64,000 nt of DNA, taken from the NCBI GenBank assembly GCA_019421015.1, contig JAHZGC010000024.1, forward strand, positions 3,028 to 67,027, read 5' to 3'. Origin of the DNA: Coriobacteriaceae bacterium (GTDB taxonomy: Bacteria; Actinomycetota; Coriobacteriia; Coriobacteriales; UMGS124). A program made the translations under genes and the position numbers. Below, piece by piece: positions 1 through 9,742 of this stretch (the first letter of the stretch is position 1; every line of letters starts with the position of its first letter). Below the pieces are notes generated by a model. The model ran no database searches and was not told where the DNA came from. It saw nothing but the letters and a program-made list of their open reading frames with translations.

Positions 1-987
1 GAACAGGCCCGTCTCCGGGTCGAACTCGTAGTCGGGGTCGAGCAGGTAGGAGGCGTTGGTGTAGTTCAGCACGTACTCGTGCTGCCACAGGTCGTGCTCG
101 ATGATGTAGTTGTACAGGCCGCCGTAGAAGGCGATGTCGGTGCCCGAACGAATGGGGCAGTAGATGTCGGCCATCTCGGCCGTGCGCGTGTAGCGCGGAT
201 CGACGACGATCCACTTGGCGCCGCGGTCGTGAGCCTTGTTGAGCCACTTGGAGCTCACGGGGTGGTTCTCGACGCTGTTCGACCCGCAGTGGAGAATAAC
301 GTCGGCGTTCTGCATATCACACCAGTGGCTCGTCATCGAGCCACGGCCAAACGATGCCGCCAGACCGGCGACAGTGGGGCTGTGTCAAACTCGGGCTTGG
401 TTGTCGATGGCCACGACACCAAGCGAACGCATCATCTTGAGGATCAGGTACTCTTCCTCGGAGTTCTGCTGAGAGCCGCCGAGGCTGGCGATGCCCTCGC
501 AGCGGTTGACGGTCAGGCCGTCCTCCTCGGTCTCGACAAAGGTCTCGTCGCGGGTGTCCTTCACCTTGCGGGCGATCTCGGCGATGGCCTCGTCCCAGGT
601 GATGTCCTCCCACTCGCTCTTGCCGGGGCGGCGCACCATGGGCTTCGACACGCGGTCGGCGTTCTTCACGATCTCGCGGGTCTTGGGGTCGACGACGTTG
701 CGAAGCTGGAACATCGTGGCACCCTTGGGACACAGACCGCCCTCGTTGATGGGGTGGTCGGGGTCGCCCTCGAGGTTGATGAGCTCGCCGTCGCGCGAGG
801 AGCACAGCGAGCCGCATCCGCCAGCGCAGTAGCAGCAGATGTTCGTGCTCTCCTCGGTGTCGACGAGCTTCCACTCTGCATTGGCCGAGGCGGCCAGCGC
901 GGGGGTCTTTGAGGTCAGGCTGTACGCCATGGTGGCGCCCAGCGCTGCGCCTCCGGCCTTAAAAAGGCCTCTGCGCGAAAGCTCCAT
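1..987 (-). CDS. fdhA: Formate dehydrogenase catalytic subunit, selenocysteine type (partial)
   Basis: Catalytic subunit of an exported molybdopterin/selenocysteine formate dehydrogenase, oxidising formate to CO2 and passing electrons through a [4Fe-4S] cluster to partner subunits that would lie left of the window. The N-terminus is a twin-arginine signal (SRRGLFK, residues 4-10). C51, C54, C58 and C86 form the cluster motif. Codon 201 is an in-frame TGA (bases 387-385) in the context NQARV-U-HSPTVAGLA, which surrounds the Mo-ligating Sec in this family. The frame stays open and FDH-like beyond it to the window edge (codon 329), so the TGA is read as Sec rather than stop. The ATG at 987 follows a GGAAAGGAAG ribosome site. 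The gene is cut by the window edge, so its C-terminal part is not seen. The selA/selB/selC genes a few kb away and a formate/nitrite channel at 13761 fit this role. Confidence 0.93.
355..387 (-). promoter_or_regulatory. Sec codon plus SECIS hairpin of the formate dehydrogenase gene
   Basis: The TGA at 387-385 is followed 11 bases later by a hairpin at 373-355: a seven-pair stem (TGTCGCC with GGCGGCA, one T-G pair) closed by the loop GGTCT. Stem position and the GGUC-type loop match the bacterial SECIS element bound by SelB. The base pairing is read directly; the function follows from known fdhF/fdnG SECIS elements. Confidence 0.85.
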
Positions 988-1774
988 TACACACTTCCTT
1001 TCCCTCTCTAAAGCCTATCGGTGGTCGGTTCCACCGCTGATATGTGGGTAGCGGAACCGCCCACATCTACCCATTGTATAAATCCAGCCTCAAAACGCGT
1101 CCATGCGAGGGCGTGTCAACCACATGGGCGGTTCTGACCGGACGGCCTGTGGGACGGGCGGCGTGTATGGAGCCGTGTGCGGTTGCCCTGGGCCGTGGCC
1201 GCAGTGTACCCCCTCTGGTTGGTCATAACAATAGGGAATAACGGAGTTTATATGCATAAAAAACTATATCGAACCTTGGAATAACGGAAAATAAATTACA
1301 GCCTCTATCTCGAAATACTTTTCATATGGGCCAAAGTATCTAAAAGGCTATTTTATGCAATCAAAAAATATTCTTATGCATATATAGACTCCAACCTCCT
1401 CATCTCCACCCTCGTGGGGAGGCATGTCGCGAAAGGTCCGGAGCAGCGAGGGCGGGGGAGGCGTGGGTTGACGGGGCGTCGGGAGAGAACGTGCCCAAAA
1501 CCGCAGCGTGTCTTATCCGGGGCGGATTTCAATACCCGAAACGGGGTTATGAACTCCAGGGGGTCGGAATCTTCTTGACGTTATGTCAAAGGGCAAAGAT
1601 AACCGGAAGCAAGGTATGGTGGCTTTGTGAAGGCGTGGCTATCGTGGCTGCCGGTAGCGCGCATCGCCGCAAACCTCCTGGTAGGAAGCGGTGTGCGCTC
1701 ATGGGGTCGCACCTGCGCCTGTGGTTTTGCCATAGGGGGTGCGAGCAAGTTAAGGGAGTCATGAGAGGAGAGAG
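988..1774. other. 787-bp divergent control region between two molybdoenzyme genes
   Basis: No convincing gene. It holds the promoters for the leftward formate dehydrogenase and the rightward Sec molybdoenzyme. Near the fdh side is a stem-loop at 1043-1065 (TGTGGG ... CCCACA with an inner CGG/CCG). A CCCCTCTGGTTGGT motif lies at 1210-1223; a similar one recurs twice at 34.8-34.9 kb. Bases about 1225-1390 are strikingly AT-rich against the GC-rich surroundings. A short ORF at 1491-1778 has no supporting features and is not called. Confidence 0.6.
1575..1589. promoter_or_regulatory. FNR/CRP-like inverted repeat
   Basis: A perfect inverted repeat TTGAC-N5-GTCAA lies about 200 bp upstream of the Sec molybdoenzyme start. 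The half-sites resemble FNR/CRP-family boxes, although the classical FNR spacing is 4 bases between TTGAT and ATCAA. A role in anaerobic control is inference. Confidence 0.45.
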
Positions 1775-4700
1775 ATGAGGGAAGCGAAGATGGACCGTCG
1801 CCAGTTTGTGCAGGCGATGGGTACCGTCGGCGCGCTCTCGGTCGCTGGCGCCGGTTTGGGCGCCCTTCCGACCGTGGGCCTTGCCGACGACGCTGAGTTC
1901 CCCAAGGCCCAGACCGGCAAGCCGGTCGAGGCCACCGTCGACCCTGCCACGGGCGACATCAAGGTCAACGAGGACGTCATCGTCCGCAACTCCGGTTGCG
2001 TGGGCTGCTACCAGTCCTGCGGCAACCGCATCAAGATCGACCGCGAGACCGGTCGCATGCTGGGCGTGGGCGGCAACCCCTACCACCCCTCCTGCACCAA
2101 CCCGCCGCTGCCCTTCGAGGCGCCCCTCACCGACGAGATCCTGTCGATGAGCTACGCCAGCGTCGAGGGCAACTCCAACCAGGTCCGCTCCACCGTCTGC
2201 GGCCGCGGCCAGGGCACGCTGGACTCAGCCCTGCACGCCAACCGCATCACCGTGCCGCTCAAGCGCGCCGGTAAGCGCGGCGAGGGCAAGTGGAAGCCGA
2301 TCAGCTGGGAGCAGCTCATCACCGAGGTCACCGAGGGCGGCAAGCTCTTCGAGGAGATCGGCGAGGACTACGAGATCGAGGGCTTCAAGTCCGTGCACAG
2401 CACCGACCCCATCGATCCCGAACAGCCCAACCTGGGCCCCAAGTCCAACCAGATCCTGATCTGGAACACCCGCGCCGACGGGCGCCGCGAGCTCAACTCG
2501 CGCTTTGCCAAGACCTTCGGCACGGTCAACACCTACAGCCACAACAGCTCTTGAGGCGCTGCCGGCGGAGTGAGTTCACTCTACACTGAAGGCACCACCT
2601 TTGGCTGCGACACCAACAACGCCGAGTACCTGCTCTGGAGCGGCGGCTTCCCCGGAGGCAACGCCGGCATGCAGGTCACGGGCAAGTACATGTCCGAACG
2701 TCTTCTTAACGGCTCCCTCAAGGTCGACGTGCTCGACCCCACCCTCGCTCAGGGCCTCGTGACCCCCACGATGCCCGGCATCAACTGGGTGCCGATCAAG
2801 CCTGCGACCAACGGCGCCCTCTACGCCGCCGTGGCCCAGTACATGATCAACAACGGCACCGCCAACGAGGAGTTCCTCTCCTTCCCGAGCCAGGCCGCCG
2901 CCGAGGCCGCCGGCTGGGGCGCCTACACCAACGCCACGTTCCTGGTCATCGAGGACGAGGCCCATCCCAACTACCGCAAGCTCATGCGCGCCGAGGACGC
3001 CGGCCTTGAGACCCCCGAGCCCGAAGAGGGCAAGGCCGCTCCCACCTACTACGCCGTCATCGACGCCGAGACCGGCGAGCCCGTGCTCAACACCGACTGC
3101 GCCAAGGCGGACCTGCGCTTCGAGGGCGAGGTCAACGGCGTGAAGGTGCGCACCGGCTTTTTGCACCTCGTGGACTCGGTGAACGCCTACACCATGGACG
3201 AGTACGCCGAGATCACCGGCGTGCCCGTGTCCGAGCTCGAGCGCATCGCCACCGAGTTCGGCTCCCACGGCTACAAGGTGAGCGTCAACGCCTCGTCCGG
3301 CTCCACCGCCGGTACCAACGGCTTCGACACCCCCAACGGCCGCGAGGTCCTGAAGGCCCTGGTGGGCTCCAACCAGATGCAGGGCGGCTCGTTCGGCGGC
3401 CCCGGCGCCCCCGTGATGGAGGGCAAGGGTGCGCGCTACGACATCGCCACCGCCTCCATCGAGGGCATGCCCGACGTCTCCGGCAAGAACGCCGCCCAGC
3501 TGGCCCGCTGCGGCCGCGCCTGGGAGAAGACCGACGAGTACGCCAACCGCGTGGCCGCCGGCGAGGAGAACCCCCAGCCGCTGCTGCCCTGGTACCCCAT
3601 GGCCTCGCAGTCCGACAGCCAGGCCCTCATGGGTGTGGTGAACCAGTACCCCTACCAGTGCAAGATCATGATGACCTGGATGTGCAACGTGATCCAGGCC
3701 ACGCCGGGCTCCATGCGCGACGAGGTCATCGAGCGCCTCTGCGACCCGAGCGTGCTGCCGCTGCACATCGTGTGCGACATCGTGATGGGCGAGATGGCCG
3801 CCTACGCCGACTACTTCGTGCCCGACGTGACGCAGTACGAGAGCTTTGGCCTGCCCACCAGCTCCCTCTACGGCGCCTCCGTGCGCTGGGAGGCAACCAC
3901 GCCGCAGACCCTGGAGCTCGCCGACGGCCGCCACGTGTGCTGGGAGACCCTGCTCATCGACGTGGCCAAGGCCTGCGAGCTGCCCGGTTGGGGCGAGAAC
4001 TCCTTCTTCACCGACGTCGACGGCAACACCTGGCCCTTCAACTCGTCGCAGGACTACTACCTCAAGGCCATCGCGAACCTGGCCTACGCCAACGACGAGC
4101 CCTGTGACGACATCTCGGCCGAAGAGGCCCACATGCAGGGCCTTGACGAGCTGCCCGCCTCCTTCACCGACGCCGTGAGCGAGCAGGAGTGGCCCAAGGT
4201 GCAGCGCGTCCTCTCGCGCGGCGGCCGTTTCTGGACCGCCGAGCAGAAGACCAACCGCGCCGAGGACGGCCGCAGCACGAACATGAAGCCCTGCTGCACC
4301 TATATCTACAACGAGAAGCGCGCGCTTTCGAACACCGGCCTCGCCAACGAGTACTACAGCGGCGGCCTGACCTACAACCCGCAGCGCTTCGCCGACATGT
4401 CGCTCGTGAGCGACCACTACTCGCTCGAGGAGTACCCGTTCACGGCCTCCGAGTCCAAGCCGGTCTTCCGCTCGATCACCCGTCTGGCCGACAGCCCCAT
4501 CATGCGCGGCCTGTGCGCCACGAACCACGTGCGCATCAACGACGAGGACGCTGCAGAGCTCGGCATCGCCGACGGAGACCTCGTGCGCGCCGTCACCCCG
4601 GCCGGCGACGTCACCGAGGGCATCGCCATGGTGCGCGGCGGCCAGGTGAAGGGTGCCTTCTCGGTGTGCTTCGGTTACGAGCACATCAACTACGGCGCCC

Positions 4701-4879
4701 AGCCGCTCGTGGTCGACGGCGTGGAGACTCCGGGCGACCCGGCCATCGCCGCGGGCACGCGCCTCAAGACCATGCTCGACCCCACGGTCACCGACGGCGA
4801 GACGCTCATGATCTGGGCCGACAACACCGCCGCGAGCCCCGGCCGCTGCGGCGGCATCTATAAGATCGAGAAGGCATAG
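1775..4879 (+). CDS. Selenocysteine-containing molybdopterin oxidoreductase, exported (DMSO reductase family)
   Basis: Large catalytic subunit of a DMSO-reductase-family enzyme, 1034 residues if the in-frame TGA at 2552-2554 (codon 260) is read as Sec. Twin-arginine signal DRRQFVQ at residues 7-13; [4Fe-4S] ligands C75-x2-C78-x3-C82 and C142 (VCGRG). The TGA lies in NTYSHNSS-U-GAAGG, where family members carry the Cys/Ser/Sec that binds molybdenum. The frame is the same on both sides and the protein homology is continuous, with a candidate SECIS just after it. ATG 1775 has a GAGGAG site; ATG 1790 is an alternative that keeps the signal. The ferredoxin subunit starts 14 bp after the stop. Length and pairing recall tetrathionate/thiosulfate reductases and the catechol dehydroxylases of Eggerthellaceae; the substrate cannot be read. 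Conventional gene callers would split it at the TGA. Confidence 0.85.
2552..2581 (+). promoter_or_regulatory. Sec codon plus candidate SECIS hairpin of the molybdoenzyme
   Basis: TGA at 2552-2554 is followed by a hairpin at 2568-2581: stem GAGTG/CACTC with loop AGTT. The stem begins 14 bases after the TGA, within the range used by bacterial SECIS elements. The loop is not the classical GGUC, so this assignment is weaker than for the formate dehydrogenase. Confidence 0.6.
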
Positions 4880-4893
4880 GGAGGTAATCGACC

Positions 4894-5529
4894 ATGAGTG
4901 AAAAGCGTCTTGGAATGTTGATCGACCTCTCCCTGTGCATCGGCTGCAACGCCTGCGCGGTGGCCTGCAAGCTCGAGAACGACGTGCCTGCAAACGACGT
5001 CTTCAACGTGTGGGTGGAGAGCTGGGACGGCGACCGCGGCGACGGCTACGTGTGCCGCACCAACGTCCCCAAGCAGTGCAACCAGTGCACCAATCCCAGC
5101 TGCGTCCCGGTGTGCCCCACCGGCGCCACCTACATTGCCGAGGACGGCACCGTTCAGATCAACGCCGACGAGTGCATCGGGTGCCAGGCCTGTATGGCGG
5201 CCTGCCCCTACGGCGCCCGCTGGCTCGACGACGCCACCACCACGGTGCGCAAGTGCACCTTCTGCGAGCACCGTGTGGAGAACGGCCTGGTCCCCGCCTG
5301 CGTGGCCACCTGCGTGACCAAGTCGCGCATCTTCGGCGACCTGAACGACCCCGAAAGCGACATCTCGAAGCGCATCGCCGAGGCCGGCGACGCGGTGACG
5401 GTGCTGCTTCCCGAGGAGGGCCTCGAGCCCAACGTGTACTACATTGGCCTCACCGAGGCGCTGGACATGCCCAAGCGCTCCGGCGTCAACAAGGGCGGCA
5501 ACGTCCTGGAGACCTACGAGGGCAAGTAA
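4894..5529 (+). CDS. Four-cluster ferredoxin-type electron-transfer subunit (DmsB/PhsB/TtrB family)
   Basis: Iron-sulfur beta subunit that carries electrons to or from the preceding molybdoenzyme. 211 residues with four Cys groups: CIGCNACAVAC near residue 14, CNQCTNPSCVPVCP near 62, CIGCQACMAACP near 94 and CTFCEHR...PACVATC near 124, the standard arrangement for four [4Fe-4S] clusters. It has no signal sequence, so it would be exported by hitch-hiking with its Tat-bearing partner, as is usual in this family. ATG 4894 follows GGGAGG. No membrane-anchor (NrfD/DmsC-like) gene follows; a terminator ends the unit, so the quinone link must come from elsewhere. Confidence 0.92.
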   Translation: MSEKRLGMLIDLSLCIGCNACAVACKLENDVPANDVFNVWVESWDGDRGDGYVCRTNVPKQCNQCTNPSCVPVCPTGATYIAEDGTVQINADECIGCQACMAACPYGARWLDDATTTVRKCTFCEHRVENGLVPACVATCVTKSRIFGDLNDPESDISKRIAEAGDAVTVLLPEEGLEPNVYYIGLTEALDMPKRSGVNKGGNVLETYEGK

Positions 5530-5558
5530 GGCCGGCGCGGTAGGCTAGCCGGTCGAGG

Positions 5559-5606
5559 AGCCCCCGCTCCCGCGCGCAGCTCAGCGCCGCGGGGCGGGGG
5601 CTTTTT
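5559..5606 (+). terminator. Rho-independent terminator after the molybdoenzyme operon
   Basis: AGCCCCCGC pairs with GCGGGGGCT across a GC-rich loop and is followed by TTTTT. It lies 30 bp after the ferredoxin stop and separates this unit from selA. Confidence 0.85.
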
Positions 5607-5714
5607 GCGGGCGCGGCCCCGCTCGCCCCGCGGCTCGGCGGCATGCGCGGCCGCACGGGGGCGCTGGGGTACAATGGCCAGACGTTACGGATCTGAGCGA
5701 AAGAAGGATGGGCC

Positions 5715-7265
5715 ATGGGCCAAGCGGACAATCCCGAAGGACCTTCTACGGCGGACGCCCAGGCGGTCGCGGCCGCCCTGCGGGGCCTGCCCCGCGTCGA
5801 CGACATGCTTGCCGACCCGGCGGTGGCGCAGGCCCGGCAGGGTGTGCCCCGCGAAGTGGCACTTGCGGCGGTACGCGGGCTGCTCGACGAGGAGCGCGCC
5901 TGCATCCGCGCCGGCCGGCCGGGCCGGTCCCGCGAGGGCCTTTTGGCCGAGTGCGCGGCCCGCGTGGCCCTGGCCGCCCTGCCGCACCTGCGCTGCGTGG
6001 TGAACGCCACCGGTACGGTCATCCACACCAACCTGGGCCGTGCGCCGCTCTCGGCCAAGGTCGCCGCCCACGTGGCCGATGTGGCGAGCCACTACTCCAC
6101 CCTCGAGTTCGACGTGGAGGAGGGGGTGCGCGGCTCGCGCCACGACCATGTGCGCGAGCTCATCTGCGCCATCACGGGGGCCGAGGACGCGGCGGTGGTG
6201 AACAACAACGCCGCCGCCGTGATGATGGTCCTCGCCGAGTTCGCCCGGGGCCGCGAGGTCGTGGTGAGCCGCGGCGAGCTCATCGAGATCGGCGGGTCGT
6301 TCCGCATCCCCGACATCATGGCCATGTCGGGGGCGCGCATGGTGGAGGTGGGCACCACCAACAAGACCCACCTGGTCGACTTTGAGCGGGCCATCACGCC
6401 CGAGACGGCCCTCGTCCTCAAGGTGCACCCCTCCAACTACCGCGTCGTGGGCTTCCACGAGGAGGTGGCCCCCGACGAGCTGGCGCGGCTGGCCCACGCC
6501 CACGGCGTCATGGTCTACGAGGACCAGGGCTCCGGCTCCTTCGTGGACCTGGCCGCCGCCGGTGTCGGCTCCGGCGAGCACACGGCGGCCTGGTCGCTCG
6601 CCCAGGGGGTCGACCTCGTGAGCTTCTCGGGCGACAAGCTGCTCGGCGCGGCCCAGGCGGGCATCATCGTGGGCTCCTCGGAGCTGGTGCGCCGCGTGAA
6701 GAAGAACCCCCTCATGCGCGCCATGCGCCCCGACAAGATGACCCTGGCCGCCGTGGAGGCGGTGCTGCGCTCCTACCTCGACGGCGACGCCGCCTGGCGC
6801 GACGTGCCCGTGCTCGCCATGCTCGGCGCCACCCCCCGCCAGCTCCACGAGCGGGCGTCGGCGCTGTTCGGGCGTATCGTCGCCGCACTTGGGGAGCGAG
6901 GGGTGGCCTACTCCTTCGACGGCCCGCAGGACGCGTCGGCCCAGGCGGGGGAGACGCCCTGCGGGCTGCAGGCGGGTCCGGTGCGCCTGCGGGTGACCCC
7001 CCTGGAGTCCTGCGTGGGCGGCGGGGCCCTTCCCACCGAGGAGCTGCCGGGCTACGGGCTGCGCCTTGAGGTCGACGGCGTCTCGCCTAACCGCCTGCGC
7101 GCACGGCTCCTCTCGGTGCGCCCCCGGGCCGTGGTGGCCCGCGTGGGCGACGGCGCGCTGCTGTGCGACGTGCGCACCCTGGTGGACGAGCGCGACGAGG
7201 CCGACGTGGTCGAGGCCCTGGCAAACGTGGTTGAGCAGGCTGTGGCAGAAGGGAGCACACGATGA
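5715..7265 (+). CDS. selA: L-seryl-tRNA(Sec) selenium transferase
   Basis: PLP enzyme that converts seryl-tRNA(Sec) to selenocysteyl-tRNA(Sec) using selenophosphate, in the cytoplasm. 516 residues, slightly longer than the E. coli protein. It shows the family blocks: an N-terminal domain ending near VVNATGTVIHTNLGRAPLS (about residues 95-113), VVNNNAAAVM (about 160), and the PLP-lysine motif SFSGDKLLG with K308. ATG 5715 is preceded by AAGAAGG. The stop overlaps the selB start by four bases (ATGA), so the two are translationally coupled. Position between two Sec-encoding genes and selC supports a dedicated selenoprotein locus. Confidence 0.97.
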   Translation: MGQADNPEGPSTADAQAVAAALRGLPRVDDMLADPAVAQARQGVPREVALAAVRGLLDEERACIRAGRPGRSREGLLAECAARVALAALPHLRCVVNATGTVIHTNLGRAPLSAKVAAHVADVASHYSTLEFDVEEGVRGSRHDHVRELICAITGAEDAAVVNNNAAAVMMVLAEFARGREVVVSRGELIEIGGSFRIPDIMAMSGARMVEVGTTNKTHLVDFERAITPETALVLKVHPSNYRVVGFHEEVAPDELARLAHAHGVMVYEDQGSGSFVDLAAAGVGSGEHTAAWSLAQGVDLVSFSGDKLLGAAQAGIIVGSSELVRRVKKNPLMRAMRPDKMTLAAVEAVLRSYLDGDAAWRDVPVLAMLGATPRQLHERASALFGRIVAALGERGVAYSFDGPQDASAQAGETPCGLQAGPVRLRVTPLESCVGGGALPTEELPGYGLRLEVDGVSPNRLRARLLSVRPRAVVARVGDGALLCDVRTLVDERDEADVVEALANVVEQAVAEGSTR

Positions 7266-9238
7266 GCGCGGACGAGAAGGACCCGGAGGTTGCGGTGATT
7301 GTGGGGACCGCGGGCCATGTGGACCACGGCAAAAGCTCGCTCGTCATGGCCCTCACGGGCACCGACCCCGACCGCCTGCCGCAAGAGAAGGCCCGCGGCA
7401 TCACCATCGACCTGGGCTTTGCCGAGCTGACGCTTCCCAGCGGGCGGCAGGTGGGCCTCGTCGACGTCCCCGGCCACGAGCACTACGTGCGCGCCATGGT
7501 GGCCGGTGCCGCCGGGGTGGACGTGGCGCTGCTCGTGGTTGCGGCAGACGACGGCGTGATGCCCCAAACCCGCGAGCACCTTCGCATCCTCGAGGTCATG
7601 GGTGCCACCCAGATGGTCGTTGCCCTCACCAAGGCCGACCTCGTGGAGCCCGACTGGCTCGAGCTCGTGCAGATGGACCTCGAGGAGTTCCTCGAGGGGA
7701 CGCGTTTTGCCGGGGCGCCCGTGGTACCGGTCTCGAGCCGTACGGGCGAGGGCCTGCCCCGCTTGTTGGAGGCCTTGGACGCGGCGGCCGAGAAGTTCGC
7801 GTGCTCCGAGGCCGCGGCCGCGCGGCTGGCGCGGCCGGCGCGTCTGGCGGTAGACCGCGCGTTCAACGTGGCCGGCGTGGGCGCCGTGGTCACGGGCACG
7901 CTGCGCTCGGGCACGCTCGCCCCCGGCGACGCGGTGGACGTGCTGCCGGCCGGGACGCGCGCCAAGGTGCGCAACGTGCAGGTGCACGGCCGCGACGTCG
8001 CGCGCGCCTGCGCGGGGCAGCGCACCGCCCTCAACCTCACGGGCGTGGGGCTCGAGGAGGTGCCCCGCGGCGCCACCGTGTGTGCGCCGGGGTCGCTCGC
8101 CGCGCACGACCGCTTCGACGGCATACTGCGCTGGTTCGGACGCGACCGGGACGACCCGGCGCCACTGGTCTCGGGGGAGCGCGTGCACGTGTGCGTGGGC
8201 ACCTCACAGGCCCTGGGCCGCGTGCTGCTCTTCGACGGGGCCCCCGAGCTGGCCTGCGGCCAGCAGGCGCTGGTGCAGGTGCGCCTGGAGGAGCCGCTGG
8301 TGCTCGCCGCCCAGGATCGCTTTGTGGTGATGGCCTTCTCGCCCGTGGAGCTGGTGGGGGGTGGCACCGTGCTGTGGGCCAACCCGCCGCGCCGCACGAC
8401 GCCTGCCGAGGCCGACCGCGCGCTGCTGGCCGCCCTGGGGGCGTGCGACGAACGGGGGGCCGTGCTGGCCCTGGCGACGCGGTCGGCCTTGCCGTTCACG
8501 GCACCCGAGGTCGCCGCCTCACTCGACCTGGGGGCCGACCGGGCGGCCGGGCTGCTCGCCGAGCTGGCGGCCGCCGGCGAGCTCGAGGCGCTGGGGACGC
8601 CCGGGGCGGCCCAGGCGTTCTCGACGCCGGCGCAGCTCGATGCGCTCTGCCAGAAGATGGTGGGGGAGCTCAAGGGGGACCACGGCCTGGCCCAGGCGGG
8701 CACCGGCGTGCCCGTGCTCGCCCTGCGCGACCGCGTGGCCCCGCGCATGGACGCCGCGGCCTTCGGGGCCCTGGTGGCGCGTGCCGAGGCGCAGGGGTTG
8801 GTGGGACGCTTTGGGGCCGGCGTGGTGGCCGGCGACGACCTGGAGCGCCTGCGCCGCGAGGCCGGCGAGCTTACCGACCGCGTGCAGGCGTCGCTCGACG
8901 CCCACGGGGTGGCCGTGCCGTTCGTGGAGGACCTGGTGGGCGAGCTGGGGCTCGACGAGGCCGTGGTGCGCCGCGGCCTCACCATGCTTTGCGACGAGGG
9001 GCGCGCCGTGGCCGTGGACCGCTCCTACGTCATGGGTAAGGCGGCCCACGACGCCGCTTGCGAGACCGTGGCCGCCACCATCCGCGCCGCCGGCGGCCAA
9101 GTCTCGGCCGGCGAGCTGCGCGAGGCGCTGGGCCTCTCGCGCAAGTACGCGATGCCGTTCTTGGAGCACCTCGACAAGATAGGGTTCACCGTGCGCTCGG
9201 CCGACGGGCAAGGCGCCCGCAGCCTGGCCAAGCCGTAA
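7262..9238 (+). CDS. selB: Selenocysteine-specific elongation factor
   Basis: GTPase that carries Sec-tRNA(Sec) to the ribosome and binds the SECIS hairpin. 658 residues. The EF-Tu-like G domain shows GHVDHGKS (18-25), RGITIDLGF, DVPGHEHY and TKAD. Beta-barrel domains follow, then a C-terminal half of winged-helix repeats, the RNA-binding part in known SelB proteins. It overlaps selA by four bases. The 500 bp downstream before selC contain an AT-rich repeat and a tandem repeat rather than genes. Confidence 0.97.
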   Translation: MSADEKDPEVAVIVGTAGHVDHGKSSLVMALTGTDPDRLPQEKARGITIDLGFAELTLPSGRQVGLVDVPGHEHYVRAMVAGAAGVDVALLVVAADDGVMPQTREHLRILEVMGATQMVVALTKADLVEPDWLELVQMDLEEFLEGTRFAGAPVVPVSSRTGEGLPRLLEALDAAAEKFACSEAAAARLARPARLAVDRAFNVAGVGAVVTGTLRSGTLAPGDAVDVLPAGTRAKVRNVQVHGRDVARACAGQRTALNLTGVGLEEVPRGATVCAPGSLAAHDRFDGILRWFGRDRDDPAPLVSGERVHVCVGTSQALGRVLLFDGAPELACGQQALVQVRLEEPLVLAAQDRFVVMAFSPVELVGGGTVLWANPPRRTTPAEADRALLAALGACDERGAVLALATRSALPFTAPEVAASLDLGADRAAGLLAELAAAGELEALGTPGAAQAFSTPAQLDALCQKMVGELKGDHGLAQAGTGVPVLALRDRVAPRMDAAAFGALVARAEAQGLVGRFGAGVVAGDDLERLRREAGELTDRVQASLDAHGVAVPFVEDLVGELGLDEAVVRRGLTMLCDEGRAVAVDRSYVMGKAAHDAACETVAATIRAAGGQVSAGELREALGLSRKYAMPFLEHLDKIGFTVRSADGQGARSLAKP

Positions 9239-9382
9239 AGGCTGGAGGCCGTGCGGGGTGCGGGCGACCCTGGGTGGCATGGGGCGAGCGGGCGGCCCGG
9301 GCGGGGCTGGACGACGCGTGCGGCGGGCGAGGCGGGATCGGGTTGGGTGACACGGGATGCGGGCGGGGTGGAGGCTGCCTTG

Positions 9383-9560
9383 TTAATCAATATAGAAAGA
9401 TAAATTTTGAAAACGATGACTTTTGCATGACGTATTGCAGGCTTTGATTCCACCGTTATGAAGAGGGACAAAGAAATACCTGGATTGGTGTGAATTGTTG
9501 TAATGTATATATAATTGGGGCAATCACAGTCATGCATTTGTCTGAGTTTTTACGATTGAT
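9383..9560. repeat. AT-rich interspersed element, copy 1
   Basis: About 178 bp of AT-rich sequence between selB and selC, alignable with 23974-24152 and 28804-28987. Shared blocks in order: GAAAACGATG, CTTTTGCATGAC, a TTATG block, AAAGAAA-CCTGGATTGG, TGTGAAT-GTTG, then CATGCATTTG and a GATTGAT end. It has no ORF and differs sharply in base composition from the flanks. Function unknown. Confidence 0.7.
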
Positions 9561-9575
9561 GTTTTCTGCCCTCGT

Positions 9576-9640
9576 GTCTCGACTTCCCTGCCCCCGGCGT
9601 CTCGACTTCCCTGCCCCGGCGTCTCGACTTCTCCGTCCCC
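9576..9640. repeat. Short tandem repeat, about three 22-23 bp units
   Basis: Units beginning GTCTCGACTTC start at 9576, 9599 and 9621. The first two are nearly identical and the third diverges. It sits between AT-rich copy 1 and selC. No function can be read. Confidence 0.8.
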
Positions 9641-9742
9641 GCATGTCAGCCTCTTGACCCCGCGGCCCGGTTTGCGCATTTGCTGTCGATTGCGGGCCGC
9701 AGGCGACCATGCGGCGAGGGCGGGTATACTGGGCTCTAACCC

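Noticed and set aside
1225..1390. Fourth copy of the AT-rich interspersed element
   Set aside because: It is AT-rich and has ATGCAT and TCTCGAAA, but the ordered blocks shared by the other copies are absent.
1491..1778. Small plus-strand ORF of 95 codons before the Sec molybdoenzyme
   Set aside because: No ribosome site, no recognisable motif, and it overlaps the real start region.
2570..4879. A separate molybdoenzyme gene starting at GTG 2570
   Set aside because: Same frame as 1775-2551, no ribosome site, and the N-terminal cluster domain needed for the fold is on the other side of the TGA.
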